Assembly (NCBI GenBank): GCA_017428115.1
Contig: JAFRRK010000034.1
Location: forward strand, 1-35,230
Origin: Bacteroidales bacterium
Lineage (GTDB): Bacteria; Bacteroidota; Bacteroidia; Bacteroidales; P3
Direction: 5' to 3'
DNA: 35,230 bases
Both the position numbers and the translations under genes were made by a program. The notes beneath the pieces are model-generated. The model was not told where the DNA came from. It ran no database searches and saw only the letters and a program-made list of their open reading frames with translations. The first letter of the stretch is position 1, and every line of letters begins with the position of its first letter. Shown in pieces: positions 15,137 to 24,900 of this stretch.

Positions 15137-16687
15137 ATGAATAAAGAACTAATCGTATCCGCTTCTGAAAACGAAGTCCAAATAGCCCTGTTAGAAGACA
15201 AGCAGCTGGTGGAGCTCCACAAGGACAAGACCGGCAGCAAGGTGCAGGTGGGCGACATATACATAGGCAAGGTGCGCAAAATCATGCCTGGTCTTAATGC
15301 CGCCTTTATCGACGTGGGTGAGGACAAAGACGGCTTCGTACACTATCTTGACCTCGGCACCAATTACGCTTCAGTGATGAAGTATACCAAGCTGGCAATG
15401 AATGGAGATGCCTCCGTCAAGTCGCTTAAAGATTTCAAGATAGAACCTATTTTGGAGAAAAACGGCAACCTTGCCAATATCCTCAAAGTGGGGCAGTTGG
15501 TGTTGGGACAAGTGGCCAAGGAACCCATCTCGACCAAAGGGCCCAAGCTCTCAGGTGATATATCCTTTGCTGGGCGATACTTGGTGCTAACTCCCTTTAT
15601 CAACCGGGTATCAATATCGCAGAAAATAAAAGGTGGCGAAGAGCGCAACCGCCTCCGTCGTCTTATCCAAAGTATCAAACCCGAGAACTTTGGTGTCATA
15701 GTGCGCACTATTGCCGAAGGCAAAGGCGTGGCCGAGCTTGATGCCGATATGCGGCAGCTTATGTCGCAATGGGAGAACCTCACCGAAGGCCTCAAGCACA
15801 TCACAGGCCCGAAGAAGCTCATCTCTGAGCTCAGCACAACGTCTGTGCTCCTTCGCGATGTGCTCACCGACGACTTCTCAAACATCTACATCGATAATGA
15901 GAACCTCTACAACGAGGTGCGTAACTATATCCACACCATATCGCCCGACAAAGAAGACATTGTGCACCACTATAAGATGGAAACGCCCATCTTCGAGAAC
16001 TTTGGTGTCGCCCGCGACATCCGCCGTGCTTTCGGACGTATTGTGACCATCCGTTCAGGTGTATACCTATATATAGAGCACACTGAGGCCATGCATGTTA
16101 TCGATGTGAATAGTGGCAACCATATCAAAGCCGGACAAGGGCAGGAGGACACTGCCCTGCAGGTCAACCTCGAGTCGGCCAAAGAGATAGCCCGCCAGCT
16201 GAGACTGCGTGATATGGGAGGCATCGTCATCATAGACTTTATCGACCTTGCCAAAGCCGAGAATCGTAAGCAACTATATGACTACATGTGTTCGGAGATG
16301 TCGCGCGATAAGGCCCGCCACACCATCTTGCCGCTCAGTAAATTCGGTCTTATGCAGATAACTCGTCAGAGGGTCCGTCCAGCCGTCGAAGTCGACGTGC
16401 AAGAAAAATGCCCCTTCTGCGATGGCACAGGCACTATCAAGTCGAGCCTGGTGGTGGTAGACGATATCGAATCAAATCTACGCTATCTTGTTACCTCTCA
16501 AAACGAGAAGAAACTGACCATCATCACTCATCCTTATGTATATGCCTACCTCACCAAGGGGCTCCGCAGCGTACGCCGCCAATGGATGAAAAAATACAAA
16601 GTGCGTCTCACTATCAAACACTCAGAGTCGTTTGGACTCCTAGACTACAAGTTTTACAACGCCGCAGGCGATGAAATATCCATGTAG
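15137..16687 (+). CDS. rng: Ribonuclease G/E family endoribonuclease
   Basis: 516 residues, RNase G size, without the long RNase E scaffold tail. N-terminal S1 domain (VGDIYIGKVRKIMPGLNAAF and DKDGFVHYLDL, with an insert of about 50 residues between S1 strands), 5'-sensor region, then catalytic Asp pair in MHVIDVNSG and VIIDFIDL, and the zinc link CPFCDGTGT. It cuts single-stranded AU-rich RNA and matures rRNA. The start is 8 nt after the terminator T-tract, so either transcription initiates in that tract (TTACTTTTTT resembles a weak -7 box) or expression depends on readthrough. The next gene overlaps its end by 17 nt. Confidence 0.93.
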   Translation: MNKELIVSASENEVQIALLEDKQLVELHKDKTGSKVQVGDIYIGKVRKIMPGLNAAFIDVGEDKDGFVHYLDLGTNYASVMKYTKLAMNGDASVKSLKDFKIEPILEKNGNLANILKVGQLVLGQVAKEPISTKGPKLSGDISFAGRYLVLTPFINRVSISQKIKGGEERNRLRRLIQSIKPENFGVIVRTIAEGKGVAELDADMRQLMSQWENLTEGLKHITGPKKLISELSTTSVLLRDVLTDDFSNIYIDNENLYNEVRNYIHTISPDKEDIVHHYKMETPIFENFGVARDIRRAFGRIVTIRSGVYLYIEHTEAMHVIDVNSGNHIKAGQGQEDTALQVNLESAKEIARQLRLRDMGGIVIIDFIDLAKAENRKQLYDYMCSEMSRDKARHTILPLSKFGLMQITRQRVRPAVEVDVQEKCPFCDGTGTIKSSLVVVDDIESNLRYLVTSQNEKKLTIITHPYVYAYLTKGLRSVRRQWMKKYKVRLTIKHSESFGLLDYKFYNAAGDEISM

Positions 16688-17414
16688 ACAACACCTACCA
16701 ATCGTCTTCCTTGTGCTTGCCATGTCCCTCACGGTCACTTTGCAGGCACAAGGAATCGACGTTTCGAAATTTCAGGGCACCATCAATTGGCAGAAAGTGG
16801 CCAAAAGCAAAAAGGTGAAATTCGTATACATTCGTGCCACAGAAGGCACTTCCATCAAGGACCCTAAGTATAAAGCCAATGTCGACTCTGCCCGAAATTA
16901 CAAAATCTATGTGGGAAGCTATCATGTGTATAGTAGTAAAACCACAGCATACCAGCAGTTTGCAAACTTCAAATCCGTTGTGTCGAAGAAGAAGCAGGAC
17001 CTTATTCCTGTCCTCGATATAGAAGGGCATCACAGTGGGCGGCTTGACATGGCACGTGTCAACAAACTGCTCGAACTCATGGAAAAAGAATACGGCGCTA
17101 AGCCCATGATATACACCAGCGAGAAAGTATACCGAGAACACTTTGCAGGCAAGCGCTACCGAGCCTATCACATCTTTATTGCCAACTATCATGGCACTCC
17201 CACCGTGCGCTACACCCTTTGGCAACACTCAACAACCGGCCGTATCAGTGGCATCAAAGGAGATGTGGACTTGGATAAATTCCACAAAAAACACAGCCTA
17301 TACGACATCCTCATGCCCAAGCATCGCAAGAAGCAAGCCCCTGCCGCTGACTCCACCGCCAAGAAGTGCGACTCCACCAAGCGCGACAGCACCAAAGCGC
17401 CGGCCACTAAATAG
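16671..17414 (+). CDS. Exported GH25 lysozyme (muramidase)
   Basis: 247 residues with a signal peptide ending TLQAQ. GH25 hallmarks: GID30VSKFQGTINW, FVYIRATEG, GSYHVYS, the catalytic PVLD116IE118G strand, MIYTSEKVY and the closing TLWQHSTTG...GDVDLDKF. It cuts the MurNAc-GlcNAc bond in peptidoglycan. The last 35 residues after HKKHSLYDILMP are Lys/Ser/Thr/Pro/Ala-rich (CDSTKRDSTKAP), perhaps a wall-binding or flexible tail. It overlaps the RNase G gene by 17 nt and so is probably cotranscribed with it. A role in wall turnover or in attacking neighbours is equally possible. Confidence 0.93.
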   Translation: MKYPCRQHLPIVFLVLAMSLTVTLQAQGIDVSKFQGTINWQKVAKSKKVKFVYIRATEGTSIKDPKYKANVDSARNYKIYVGSYHVYSSKTTAYQQFANFKSVVSKKKQDLIPVLDIEGHHSGRLDMARVNKLLELMEKEYGAKPMIYTSEKVYREHFAGKRYRAYHIFIANYHGTPTVRYTLWQHSTTGRISGIKGDVDLDKFHKKHSLYDILMPKHRKKQAPAADSTAKKCDSTKRDSTKAPATK

Positions 17415-17706
17415 TCGCCATCTCCAAACCTCATCATGCCTTTTTTAGTGCAATATTAAAAGAAAAAAGAGTTTTTACAGCGACATACTTGTAACTCATC
17501 CCCTAGAGTGTCCAAACCGCTCATTTGCAACACTTCCCTGTGGATTCAAGTTTGTCATAGCAATAGTAATGGCGAATTAAATCATTGAAACTGTAATTGT
17601 AATCGGGCCCTATCGTTTTTTTTCTCAAAAGTGGCACCCTAATTATTGCCTTTTTTCGGTATAATTATAGCAGAATGGCGATAACAATTACTCACCAATC
17701 TTTCAC

Positions 17707-17752
17707 TGCCTTCGTCATGCCTTCGTCGTGCCTTCGCTTCTAGCGACGAAGG
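17707..17752 (+). repeat. 11-nt tandem repeats with inverted partner
   Basis: TGCCTTCGTC-like units begin at 17707, 17718 and 17729, an 11-nt period, and are followed by the inverted copy GCGACGAAGG (17743-17752). CTTCGTCG at 17721-17728 can pair with CGACGAAG at 17744-17751. The pattern resembles dispersed palindromic repeats of Bacteroidota; whether it recurs in the genome cannot be seen here. Confidence 0.8.
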
Positions 17753-17831
17753 GAGAGGCTGGGCAGGGCGAAGGGAAGCAGGGGCTGAAGACTATGAATT
17801 ATTTCGGTCGCAACCTTTCTTTGTTAGTGCT

Positions 17832-18009
17832 GAACTATTAGTTCTAACCTCAAAGGCATTCGCTTTGCTGACATCTCCGACCAAGGCCGCTATGGCTGGA
17901 TTGGACAGCTTAGCAGCTCAGGCATAAGGCCGCCATAGACTGTCGCCTACGACCTGTGTGTAATCACAGGATTGATACGATTTACAGTTTAGAACAGCCG
18001 ACCTTCGGC
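17832..18009. other. Cluster of short perfect hairpins, possible structured RNA
   Basis: Perfect stems: GAACT/AGTTC (17832-17836 with 17840-17844), CAAAG/CTTTG (17851-17855 with 17863-17867), CCTGTG/CACAGG (17953-17958 with 17965-17970), GCCGA/TCGGC (17997-18001 with 18005-18009). Two AAGGCCGC(T/C)AT(G/A)G motifs lie between them. No known RNA family is recognised. Confidence 0.3.
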
Positions 18010-18153
18010 AATGATGCTAAAAGAGTGATGAACCAGCAAAATGCTATTAGTGTATAATTGAGGGCGAGAAGGAGATAGGGCCACTATTTTGGGAAAAGAA
18101 AAAAATATTATAATTATTTTTGCGAAAAAGCTTACTGATTGCAAAAAAAACGT

Positions 18154-18161
18154 TATCTTTG
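18154..18161 (+). promoter_or_regulatory. -7 promoter box TATCTTTG for the kamD operon
   Basis: Exact TAnnTTTG match 97 nt before the kamD start. A second box TATTTTTG lies at 18115-18122. Confidence 0.8.
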
Positions 18162-18178
18162 CAATCTTGAAAAAGTGT

Positions 18179-18219
18179 CATTACCACTCTTATTTAAGAG
18201 GGGTGAGGAAGTGGTTATG
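18179..18219 (+). promoter_or_regulatory. Long hairpin in the kamD leader
   Basis: CATTACCACT (18179-18188) pairs with AGTGGTTATG (18210-18219) with one mismatch; inside it CTCTT (18187-18191) can pair with AAGAG (18196-18200). The inner arm shares two bases with the outer stem, so two alternative folds compete. It has no T tract, so it is not a simple terminator. It does not show the B12-box of a cobalamin riboswitch. Confidence 0.5.
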
Positions 18220-18258
18220 GTTTGAACAATAATTATTTAATAATATAAATATACAGAT

Positions 18259-19815
18259 ATGCAAGAAAGTAAACTAGGCCTCGATTTTCAAAAAGTGGAG
18301 CACGCACGTGGTGTGGCAAAGCGTATTGCCGACCAGGTGCAGGACTTTGTGGGCAATTATACCACAGTGGCAGTGGAGCGCACTATTTGTCGCCTGCTGG
18401 GCATTGACGGTATCGACGACAATGAGGTGCCCCTGCCCAATGTGGTTGTTGACGAGTTGAAGAGCAAGGGGCTGTTGGGACAGGGCATTTGCTTCTTTAT
18501 GGGCAATGCGGTGTTGGAGACGGGCAAGACCCCGCAGGAGATAGCCGAGGCTGTGAGCAGCAACAAGATGGACATCACTCAACTGCCGATGCACAAGGCT
18601 GAGGAGATCAAAGCCGCGTTGCAGCCGTATATTGAGGCGAACATTGCACGCATACGTGCACGCCGCCAGCGGAGGGAAGAGTATATCGCCACAATTGGTG
18701 AGGGTAGTAAGCCATATCTGTATATCATTGTCGCCACGGGCAATATTTATGAGGATGTGGTGCAAGCTCAAGCCGGTGCCCGTCAAGGTGCCGACATTAT
18801 TGCAGTGATTCGTACCACCGGCCAGAGCTTGTTGGACTATGTGCCCTATGGTGCCACGACAGAGGGCTTTGGCGGCACGTTTGCCACCCAGGAAAACTTC
18901 CGCATCATGCGCAAGGCACTCGACGAGGTGGGCGAGGAGGTAGGTCGCTATATCCGCCTCTGCAACTATTGTTCGGGCCTTTGTATGCCTGAGATTGCCG
19001 CCATGGGCGCCCTGGAGGGTTTGGATGTGATGCTGAACGATGCACTGTATGGCATTCTTTTCCGCGACATCAATATGCAGCGCACTTTGATTGACCAGTA
19101 TTTCAGCCGTATTATCAACGGCTTTGCCGGTGTTATCATCAACACGGGCGAGGATAACTACCTCACCACTGCCGACGCTTTCGAGGAGGCGCATACCGTG
19201 TTGGCCTCCGACTTCATCAACGAGCAGTTGGCCTTGCTGGCCGGCCTGCCCGAGGAGCAGCAGGGACTGGGACATGCTTTCGAGATGGACCCCATGCTGG
19301 AGAACGGTTTCCTTTACGAGTTGGCGCAGGCCCAGATGTTGCGCGAGATTTTCCCCAAGGCTCCGCTAAAATATATGCCTCCTACTAAGTTTATGACGGG
19401 CAATATTTTCCGTGGACATATACAAGATGCCCTGTTTAACATTATCGGACAGTGGACTCATCAGGGGCTGCAGCTGTTAGGTATGCCTACCGAGGCTATC
19501 CACACGCCCTTTATGAGCGACCGCTACCTCTCAATCGAGAATGCCAAATACATCTTCAACAACATGAAAGATATTGGCGAGGAGGTGCAGTTCAAGGAGA
19601 ACGGTATTATCCGCAATCGTGCCAAGAAGGTGCTCGATGATGCCACCAAACTGTTGGAGGCTATGGAGAGTGAAGGCTTGTTCACCGCATTGGAGAAGGG
19701 CATCTTTGCCAATGTGAAGCGTCCGAAGAATGGCGGTAAGGGCCTTGACGGCGTCACGTTGAAGGCGGAGAATTATTTTAACCCATTTGTTGAGTTAATG
19801 AAAGGAAAAAAATAA
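18259..19815 (+). CDS. kamD: Lysine 5,6-aminomutase alpha subunit
   Basis: 518 residues, the family length. Together with KamE it forms the B12- and PLP-dependent enzyme that moves the 6-amino group of beta-lysine (or D-lysine) to carbon 5 in anaerobic lysine fermentation. The sequence is the large PLP-barrel subunit: DIIAVIRTTGQSLLDYVPYG, TEGFGGTFATQENFRIMR, CNYCSGLCMPEIAAMGA and LKYMPPTKFMTGNIFRGH are strongly conserved in the family. The promoter lies 97 nt upstream, with a hairpin in the leader. kamE follows after 29 nt. The protein is cytosolic. Confidence 0.96.
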   Translation: MQESKLGLDFQKVEHARGVAKRIADQVQDFVGNYTTVAVERTICRLLGIDGIDDNEVPLPNVVVDELKSKGLLGQGICFFMGNAVLETGKTPQEIAEAVSSNKMDITQLPMHKAEEIKAALQPYIEANIARIRARRQRREEYIATIGEGSKPYLYIIVATGNIYEDVVQAQAGARQGADIIAVIRTTGQSLLDYVPYGATTEGFGGTFATQENFRIMRKALDEVGEEVGRYIRLCNYCSGLCMPEIAAMGALEGLDVMLNDALYGILFRDINMQRTLIDQYFSRIINGFAGVIINTGEDNYLTTADAFEEAHTVLASDFINEQLALLAGLPEEQQGLGHAFEMDPMLENGFLYELAQAQMLREIFPKAPLKYMPPTKFMTGNIFRGHIQDALFNIIGQWTHQGLQLLGMPTEAIHTPFMSDRYLSIENAKYIFNNMKDIGEEVQFKENGIIRNRAKKVLDDATKLLEAMESEGLFTALEKGIFANVKRPKNGGKGLDGVTLKAENYFNPFVELMKGKK

Positions 19816-19844
19816 ATAAGAAAACCCACTAAACATTTTATATA

Positions 19845-20633
19845 ATGAGCGAAGGTTTGTATTCAATGGAGGCTAAGGATTTCGACAAGACCTTAGACCT
19901 AACTAAAATAAAGCCGTATGGCGACACAATGAATGACGGTAAGACTCAGTTGAGTTTTACACTGCCGGTGCCTGCTGGCGACGAGGCAATAGAGGCTGCC
20001 AAGCAGCTGATGAAAAAAATGGGGTTTGAAAATCCTCTTGTGGTGTATAGCAAGGAGTTGACAAAGGGCTTCACCTTCTTCAACTGCTATGGCAGCTGCA
20101 CACACACTGTGGACTACACCACCATCCATGTCCCCAAGGTCGAGAGCAACTCAATGGATATGCACGAATGTGACGAGTATATTCGCGAACATATCGGACG
20201 TAAGATTGTGGTTGTCGGGGCCAGCACAGGTACTGATGCACATACCGTGGGTATCGACGCCATCATGAATATGAAGGGCTATGCCGGGCATTATGGCCTG
20301 GAGCGTTACGACATGATTGATGCATACAACCTTGGCAGCCAGGTGCCTAACGAGGAGTTTATAGCCAAAGGCATTGAGCTCCACGCCGATGCTCTTATCG
20401 TTTCGCAGACTGTCACTCAGAAAGACATCCATATCAAAAACCTCACCGAACTGGTTGAGATGCTGGAGGCCGAAGGACTGCGCGACAAGGTGATACTTAT
20501 CTGCGGCGGCCCTCGCATCAGCCACGAGCTGGCAAAGGAGTTGGGCTATGATGCCGGTTTCGGCATGAACACATACGCTGACGACGAGGCCTCCTATATC
20601 GCCCAAGAGATGGTAAAGCGTGGAATGAAATAA
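19845..20633 (+). CDS. kamE: Lysine 5,6-aminomutase beta subunit (B12-binding)
   Basis: 262 residues. Carries the cobalamin-binding Rossmann domain with the DxHxxG motif: GTDAH133TVGIDAIMNMK144G. His133 is the lower cobalt ligand and Lys144 the residue that holds PLP as internal aldimine in the Clostridium sticklandii enzyme; both fall at the same numbers here. The N-terminal part (KIKPYGDTMNDGKTQLSFTLP, CYGSCTHTVDYT) is the dimerisation domain. The rest of the B12 fold is seen as IVVVGAS, ALIVSQTVTQKD and VILICGGPRISHELAKELGYDAGFG in pieces. Follows kamD after 29 nt. Activity needs both subunits and a reactivating factor, not seen here. Confidence 0.97.
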   Translation: MSEGLYSMEAKDFDKTLDLTKIKPYGDTMNDGKTQLSFTLPVPAGDEAIEAAKQLMKKMGFENPLVVYSKELTKGFTFFNCYGSCTHTVDYTTIHVPKVESNSMDMHECDEYIREHIGRKIVVVGASTGTDAHTVGIDAIMNMKGYAGHYGLERYDMIDAYNLGSQVPNEEFIAKGIELHADALIVSQTVTQKDIHIKNLTELVEMLEAEGLRDKVILICGGPRISHELAKELGYDAGFGMNTYADDEASYIAQEMVKRGMK

Positions 20634-20711
20634 GGCAAGCCCTTTCCTTCAGCAGTTCGAATAGAATTCACACATCAACGTTAAAAATATAGTATTTAAA
20701 CAATATTCACT

Positions 20712-21368
20712 ATGGAAAAAGAACAAATTAAACCCTTTATCGCCCGTCGCGCCGCCAAGGAGCTTAAGGATGGCGATGTTGTAAACCTTGGTATTGGTCT
20801 GCCAACCCTTATTCCGAACTACCTTCCCGAGGGAGTGCATGTGATATTGCAGTCGGAGAATGGTATGATAGGCATGGGCCCCACGCCCGAAGAAGGTAAA
20901 GAAGACCCCTGGCTGATTAACGCGGGCGGCGGCTACATTACCTATACCGATGAGGCCAGCACTTTCGACAGCGCAACATCGTTTGGCATTATCCGAGGTG
21001 GACACGTCAATGTGTCGGTGCTTGGTGCCATGCAGGTGGACGAAGAGGGCGACCTTGCCAACTGGATGATTCCTGGTAAAAAGACCCCTGGAATGGGTGG
21101 CGCAATGGACCTCTTGGTAGGTGCCAAAAAGGTAATCCTTGCCATGGAGCATACGGCTAAGGGCAATCCCAAGATTCTGAAGAAATGCACCCTTCCCCTC
21201 ACAGCAAAAGGCCAGGTGAACATGATTATCACCGAAATGGGTGTGATGGAGATTACCCCCAAGGGCATTATGCTGACCGAGATAAATCCCGAGTTCACGG
21301 TCGAGCAGGTGCAGGCTGCCACCGAGGCAACCCTCATCATTTCGCCCGATCTTAAGGAAATGAAGTAA
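20712..21368 (+). CDS. atoA: CoA-transferase family I subunit B (butyrate/acetoacetate CoA-transferase type)
   Basis: 218 residues, standard B-subunit length. VVNLGIGLPTLIPNYLP and the catalytic Glu49 in LQSENGMIGMGP are diagnostic; later come GGHVNVSVLGAMQVDEEGD and KTPGMGGAMDLL in pieces. In lysine fermenters the AB enzyme moves CoA between butyryl-CoA and acetoacetate. It lies 78 nt after kamE on the same strand. The A subunit gene is not in the window, though family I enzymes need both halves. The gene symbol reflects the family; substrate preference is inferred from the kam neighbours. Confidence 0.92.
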   Translation: MEKEQIKPFIARRAAKELKDGDVVNLGIGLPTLIPNYLPEGVHVILQSENGMIGMGPTPEEGKEDPWLINAGGGYITYTDEASTFDSATSFGIIRGGHVNVSVLGAMQVDEEGDLANWMIPGKKTPGMGGAMDLLVGAKKVILAMEHTAKGNPKILKKCTLPLTAKGQVNMIITEMGVMEITPKGIMLTEINPEFTVEQVQAATEATLIISPDLKEMK

Positions 21369-21394
21369 CCATTCTAATAAAAGCATACTACACT

Positions 21395-21991
21395 ATGAAA
21401 AGAATCATCCTGTTGTTGGCGGCAATTGTTGGCTTTGTGACCGTTCAGGCACAACAGCATGTGGAGTTTAAGTGGCATCGCATGTATGGCCTTGCAGGCT
21501 ACGATTTCTCCACCAATATCAACAAACTGACCTATGAGGACAAGGCTACCTTTAACGATTTCTATGCTATCTGCGGATGGCAGGTCCGTAAGGAGTCGGG
21601 TATCGGTCTGGGTGTGGAATACAAGTTGGACATGACTGGCGGCTATTCCCAGTTGCCTGTTTTTGTCGAGGTGCGCAGTCATTATCTCCGCAGTCAGATC
21701 ACCCCGTTCACATCCATCTATGCCGGCTATTCTTTCCCGCTGGGTATGACAGGTGGCACCGATAAGGTGACGCATATCCTCAAAGGTGGAGCCACATGGG
21801 GTGTGAATGTGGGAGCTCGCTACGCCATCCCTAATAATTTTGGCAAACTCAGCAAGTATGGTATCAGTGTCTTTGTCGGCTATCAGGGCATCTTTATGGA
21901 TAAGGTAGAGCTGATAGAGGAAGGCATGATTAACAATGCTCTGCGTGTGCTTATGCAGAATGTCAAGTTTGGTGTCGGCTTCAACTTCTAG
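21395..21991 (+). CDS. Small exported beta-barrel-like protein
   Basis: 198 residues with a signal peptide (MKRIILLLAAIVGFVTVQAQ). The mature part alternates short beta strands with aromatic ends (FNDFYAICGWQVR, GIGLGVEYKLDM, YLRSQITPFTSIYAGYSFP, WGVNVGARYAIP, VKFGVGFNF), like eight-strand outer-membrane barrels ending in an aromatic residue. I do not recognise a specific family. It sits 26 nt after the CoA-transferase gene and only 3 nt before the large GH2-like gene, so the two are probably cotranslated; a shared envelope job is an inference from this spacing. Confidence 0.75.
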   Translation: MKRIILLLAAIVGFVTVQAQQHVEFKWHRMYGLAGYDFSTNINKLTYEDKATFNDFYAICGWQVRKESGIGLGVEYKLDMTGGYSQLPVFVEVRSHYLRSQITPFTSIYAGYSFPLGMTGGTDKVTHILKGGATWGVNVGARYAIPNNFGKLSKYGISVFVGYQGIFMDKVELIEEGMINNALRVLMQNVKFGVGFNF

Positions 21992-21994
21992 TCT

Positions 21995-24900
21995 ATGAAG
22001 AAATTGTCTTTGCCTTTTCTCATGCTGTTGTGCTTTAATACTCTTATGGCACAACTGCATGAGGAAATGGGCAATTTGCGTATGGCACCTCGTTCCAATG
22101 TGGTGACATATGACGATGAGAATGATATCGAGCATCTCCGCTACGGGGATGCTTCTTCTTTGTTGCCCATTACCGATGAATGGACTGTGTCGAAAGATAG
22201 CGGCTACTATATGATGGTGGCCGACTACGATTTCCCTCGCGATTGGCGTCCCTACCGTATCTTCTTCCGCATGCAGGCACCTTCGGGCTACGCCTTGTGG
22301 ATAGGTGATAATCTAGTAGGCGTCAGCCACGACCGTTCGGCAATAACTGAGTTCGACATTTCCGACCTCATCCGTTTTGGCAAGACAATGCGTCTCACTA
22401 TCCGTCACATTAGCGGCGACGACGGCATGCTCCTCGACCCCACTGATGCCGACGAACAGCCAAGGTGTACCCTCCTGTTCAAACCATTACTTAATGTTCA
22501 AGATTATTCTATTACTGCCGATTATACGCCCAGCACTCAGTCGGGCACCTATGCTATTGAGGCTGATCTCTATCATGTCAAGGCAAAGGGTAAGTGTTAT
22601 TTAGAAGTAGAGATATGGGACTTAAAAGGCCATCAGGTCGACAAACTGGGCAAATGGTGTTTTTTCGACCATCGTACCCTCTCTAGTCAAACTATCACAT
22701 CAACCCTAACCAACATCCTCCCGTGGAATGCCGAAGTGCCACGGCTATATACAGCTGTCATACGTCTTTACGATGACAAGATGGTGTTGCAGGACCTTGT
22801 TGGCACACGATTTGGTTTCCGCACCATAACATGTCAGGGAGCCTTGGCTCTCAACAACAAGTCTCTCAATCTAAAAGGTGTCACCCTCCAATTGAAAGAC
22901 GACCTCTCTTCGCCCGATGCACTAAAACGACTACGCAACCAGATGGTATTGATGAAGTGTAACAATGTCAATGCCATTAGAATAGTTGGCGGCAACCCTC
23001 AACCCCGACTGTTGGAGCTATGCGACGAGTTGGGCTTTTATGTGGTATGCGATGCCAACCTCTTTCCTCGCTCCACTATGGGACATGCTGTGGCCACCGA
23101 CAACGAATATAGCGACCTTTTTGTCGACCGAGTGCGCACCCTCTATGGACAATATAAAAACCATCCTTCCATCATAGCCTGGTCACTAGGCCTCAGCCCC
23201 GACAATGGGGTATGCATGCAAGCCGCTTATCGTGAACTCAAGCGTCTTGACCCTTATCGCCCTGTCCTCTATGCAGGCGCTCAATATTCTGACAATACTG
23301 ACATAATAGCCCCGCTGGGTTGCAACCTCGATTTCCTCAATCAATATCTGGCTAAAAGTCAGTCACGCCCCATGCTTATGCTCACCTATGGCAATGCTGT
23401 TGGCAATAGCTTTGGCGGAATCTCCCCACTATGGGATAAAGTGAATGACCATGTCAATATTCAAGGCGGATTCCTTGAATTGGCCGACTGGCAGTCTTTT
23501 CTCTCTCTTCCCTATCTCGCCGAATGCAAATACCTCTACCGTCCTTTCGATATTCGTATCATCTCTTTTAGTGCCGATGCGGCAGAGTTTGAGATATCAA
23601 ATCTTAATAATTTCCGTCCCCTGGCTGACTATTCTTTAGATTATGTAATCTGCACCAATCGCAATTCCAATATCGTGGCAGGAGATGTCGCCCTTTCTCT
23701 CAAACCAGGGGAGAATAAAACCATTAAACTGAAAGTACCTAGGCTCTCGCTCGATGCCGACGAAGAAATGTCTATCATCTTCACACTTCGTCAACGTGGC
23801 CACACCAACACCGTCCCTCGCAACACGGTGCTTTACACCCATCAGATTCTTTTGCCATCTAGTCGTTCACCGGAACAATCGTTTGTGGCAACTGCTGGCA
23901 GCCCACTCAATATCCAAAAAGACACCCTTCATGGCGTCCATATATATAATGATGAGCTATCATTGATGTTCAACGACAGTCTCGGTCTCGTCACCTCACT
24001 CTCGTTCAAAGGCCATAAGATCATCACTCAACCCATCCGTCTCAATTTCATGCGCACCCCATCCGCCAACGATGCCGTAGACCCCAATGCTCTACGCCAA
24101 TGGATGCGCTATGGTTTAACCCAAATGGATTGCGAAGTGGTGGCAGCTAACTGCCGTAGGCTCGACGACGGCTCTGTAGGCATTGATGTGATGTCTCGCT
24201 ACAGTTCCGCTCGTCTTGGCGACCTCTTCGATACCCGACAAACTATAGTGGTATATCCTACGGGCGATATAATGATAAACAACGATATTACCCTTTCTGA
24301 GCAGATAAAGACGCTCGCCAAGGTGGGTGTGCAAATGGGGTTGGACAAAGATATGGACACTGCCGAATGGTTTGGACGCACCGTAGAAAGCTATCCTGAC
24401 AGATGTAATGCTGGCATGATTGCACAAAAGGCTGAAAGCATTGTCAACCTCTTCCACCGTTATCCTTCCGTGCAACATGCAGGCAACTATTCCGACACCC
24501 GCTGGGTGGCTTTTCGTAATGCTGAAGTAGGTCTCTATATCGATATCCCCGACACTCTCTGCAACTTTTCCATCTATCCTTATAGCGACGATGAAATGTT
24601 TGCTGCCCGCGAAGAAATGGGGTGGCAAAGTGTTAGTGAGCTGGACTATTGGACGCTTAACCTCGATTCGCGAGTGATGGGCGTAGGCTGTATGCAAGGG
24701 GGCATTCCCATTCCTGAAACAGCCTTGCTCAAGGCCCATAAATACCATTTCACCCTCCATCTACACCCCTTTGTCTGTAGCGACAGCCCGGCTCATCGAT
24801 TCCGCGCCATTGCCTATCCCACGGTGGTCTCCAGTGTGGTAGAGATGCCTGTCATAAGCAAAAACCGCGACCGTTTCGATGCTCCCATGGCAGTCTCCAT

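Larger units (their letters stand above)
17415..18258. other. 844-nt gene-free region with repeats and hairpins
   Basis: No convincing coding frame on either strand. Contains the TGCCTTCGTC repeats (17707-17752), a run of short perfect hairpins between 17851 and 18009 and the kamD promoter and leader (18115-18258). The middle part is less AT-rich than ordinary spacers in this window. Confidence 0.7.

Noticed and set aside
18115..18258. Cobalamin riboswitch before kamD
   Set aside because: The hairpins are short and no B12 box could be found by eye.
18274..19275. 333-codon open frame on the minus strand
   Set aside because: Antisense shadow of kamD; no family features, and kamD has strong conserved motifs in the sense frame.
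20649..21386. 245-codon minus-strand frame
   Set aside because: Mirror of the CoA-transferase gene; His/Cys-rich composition typical of antisense frames.
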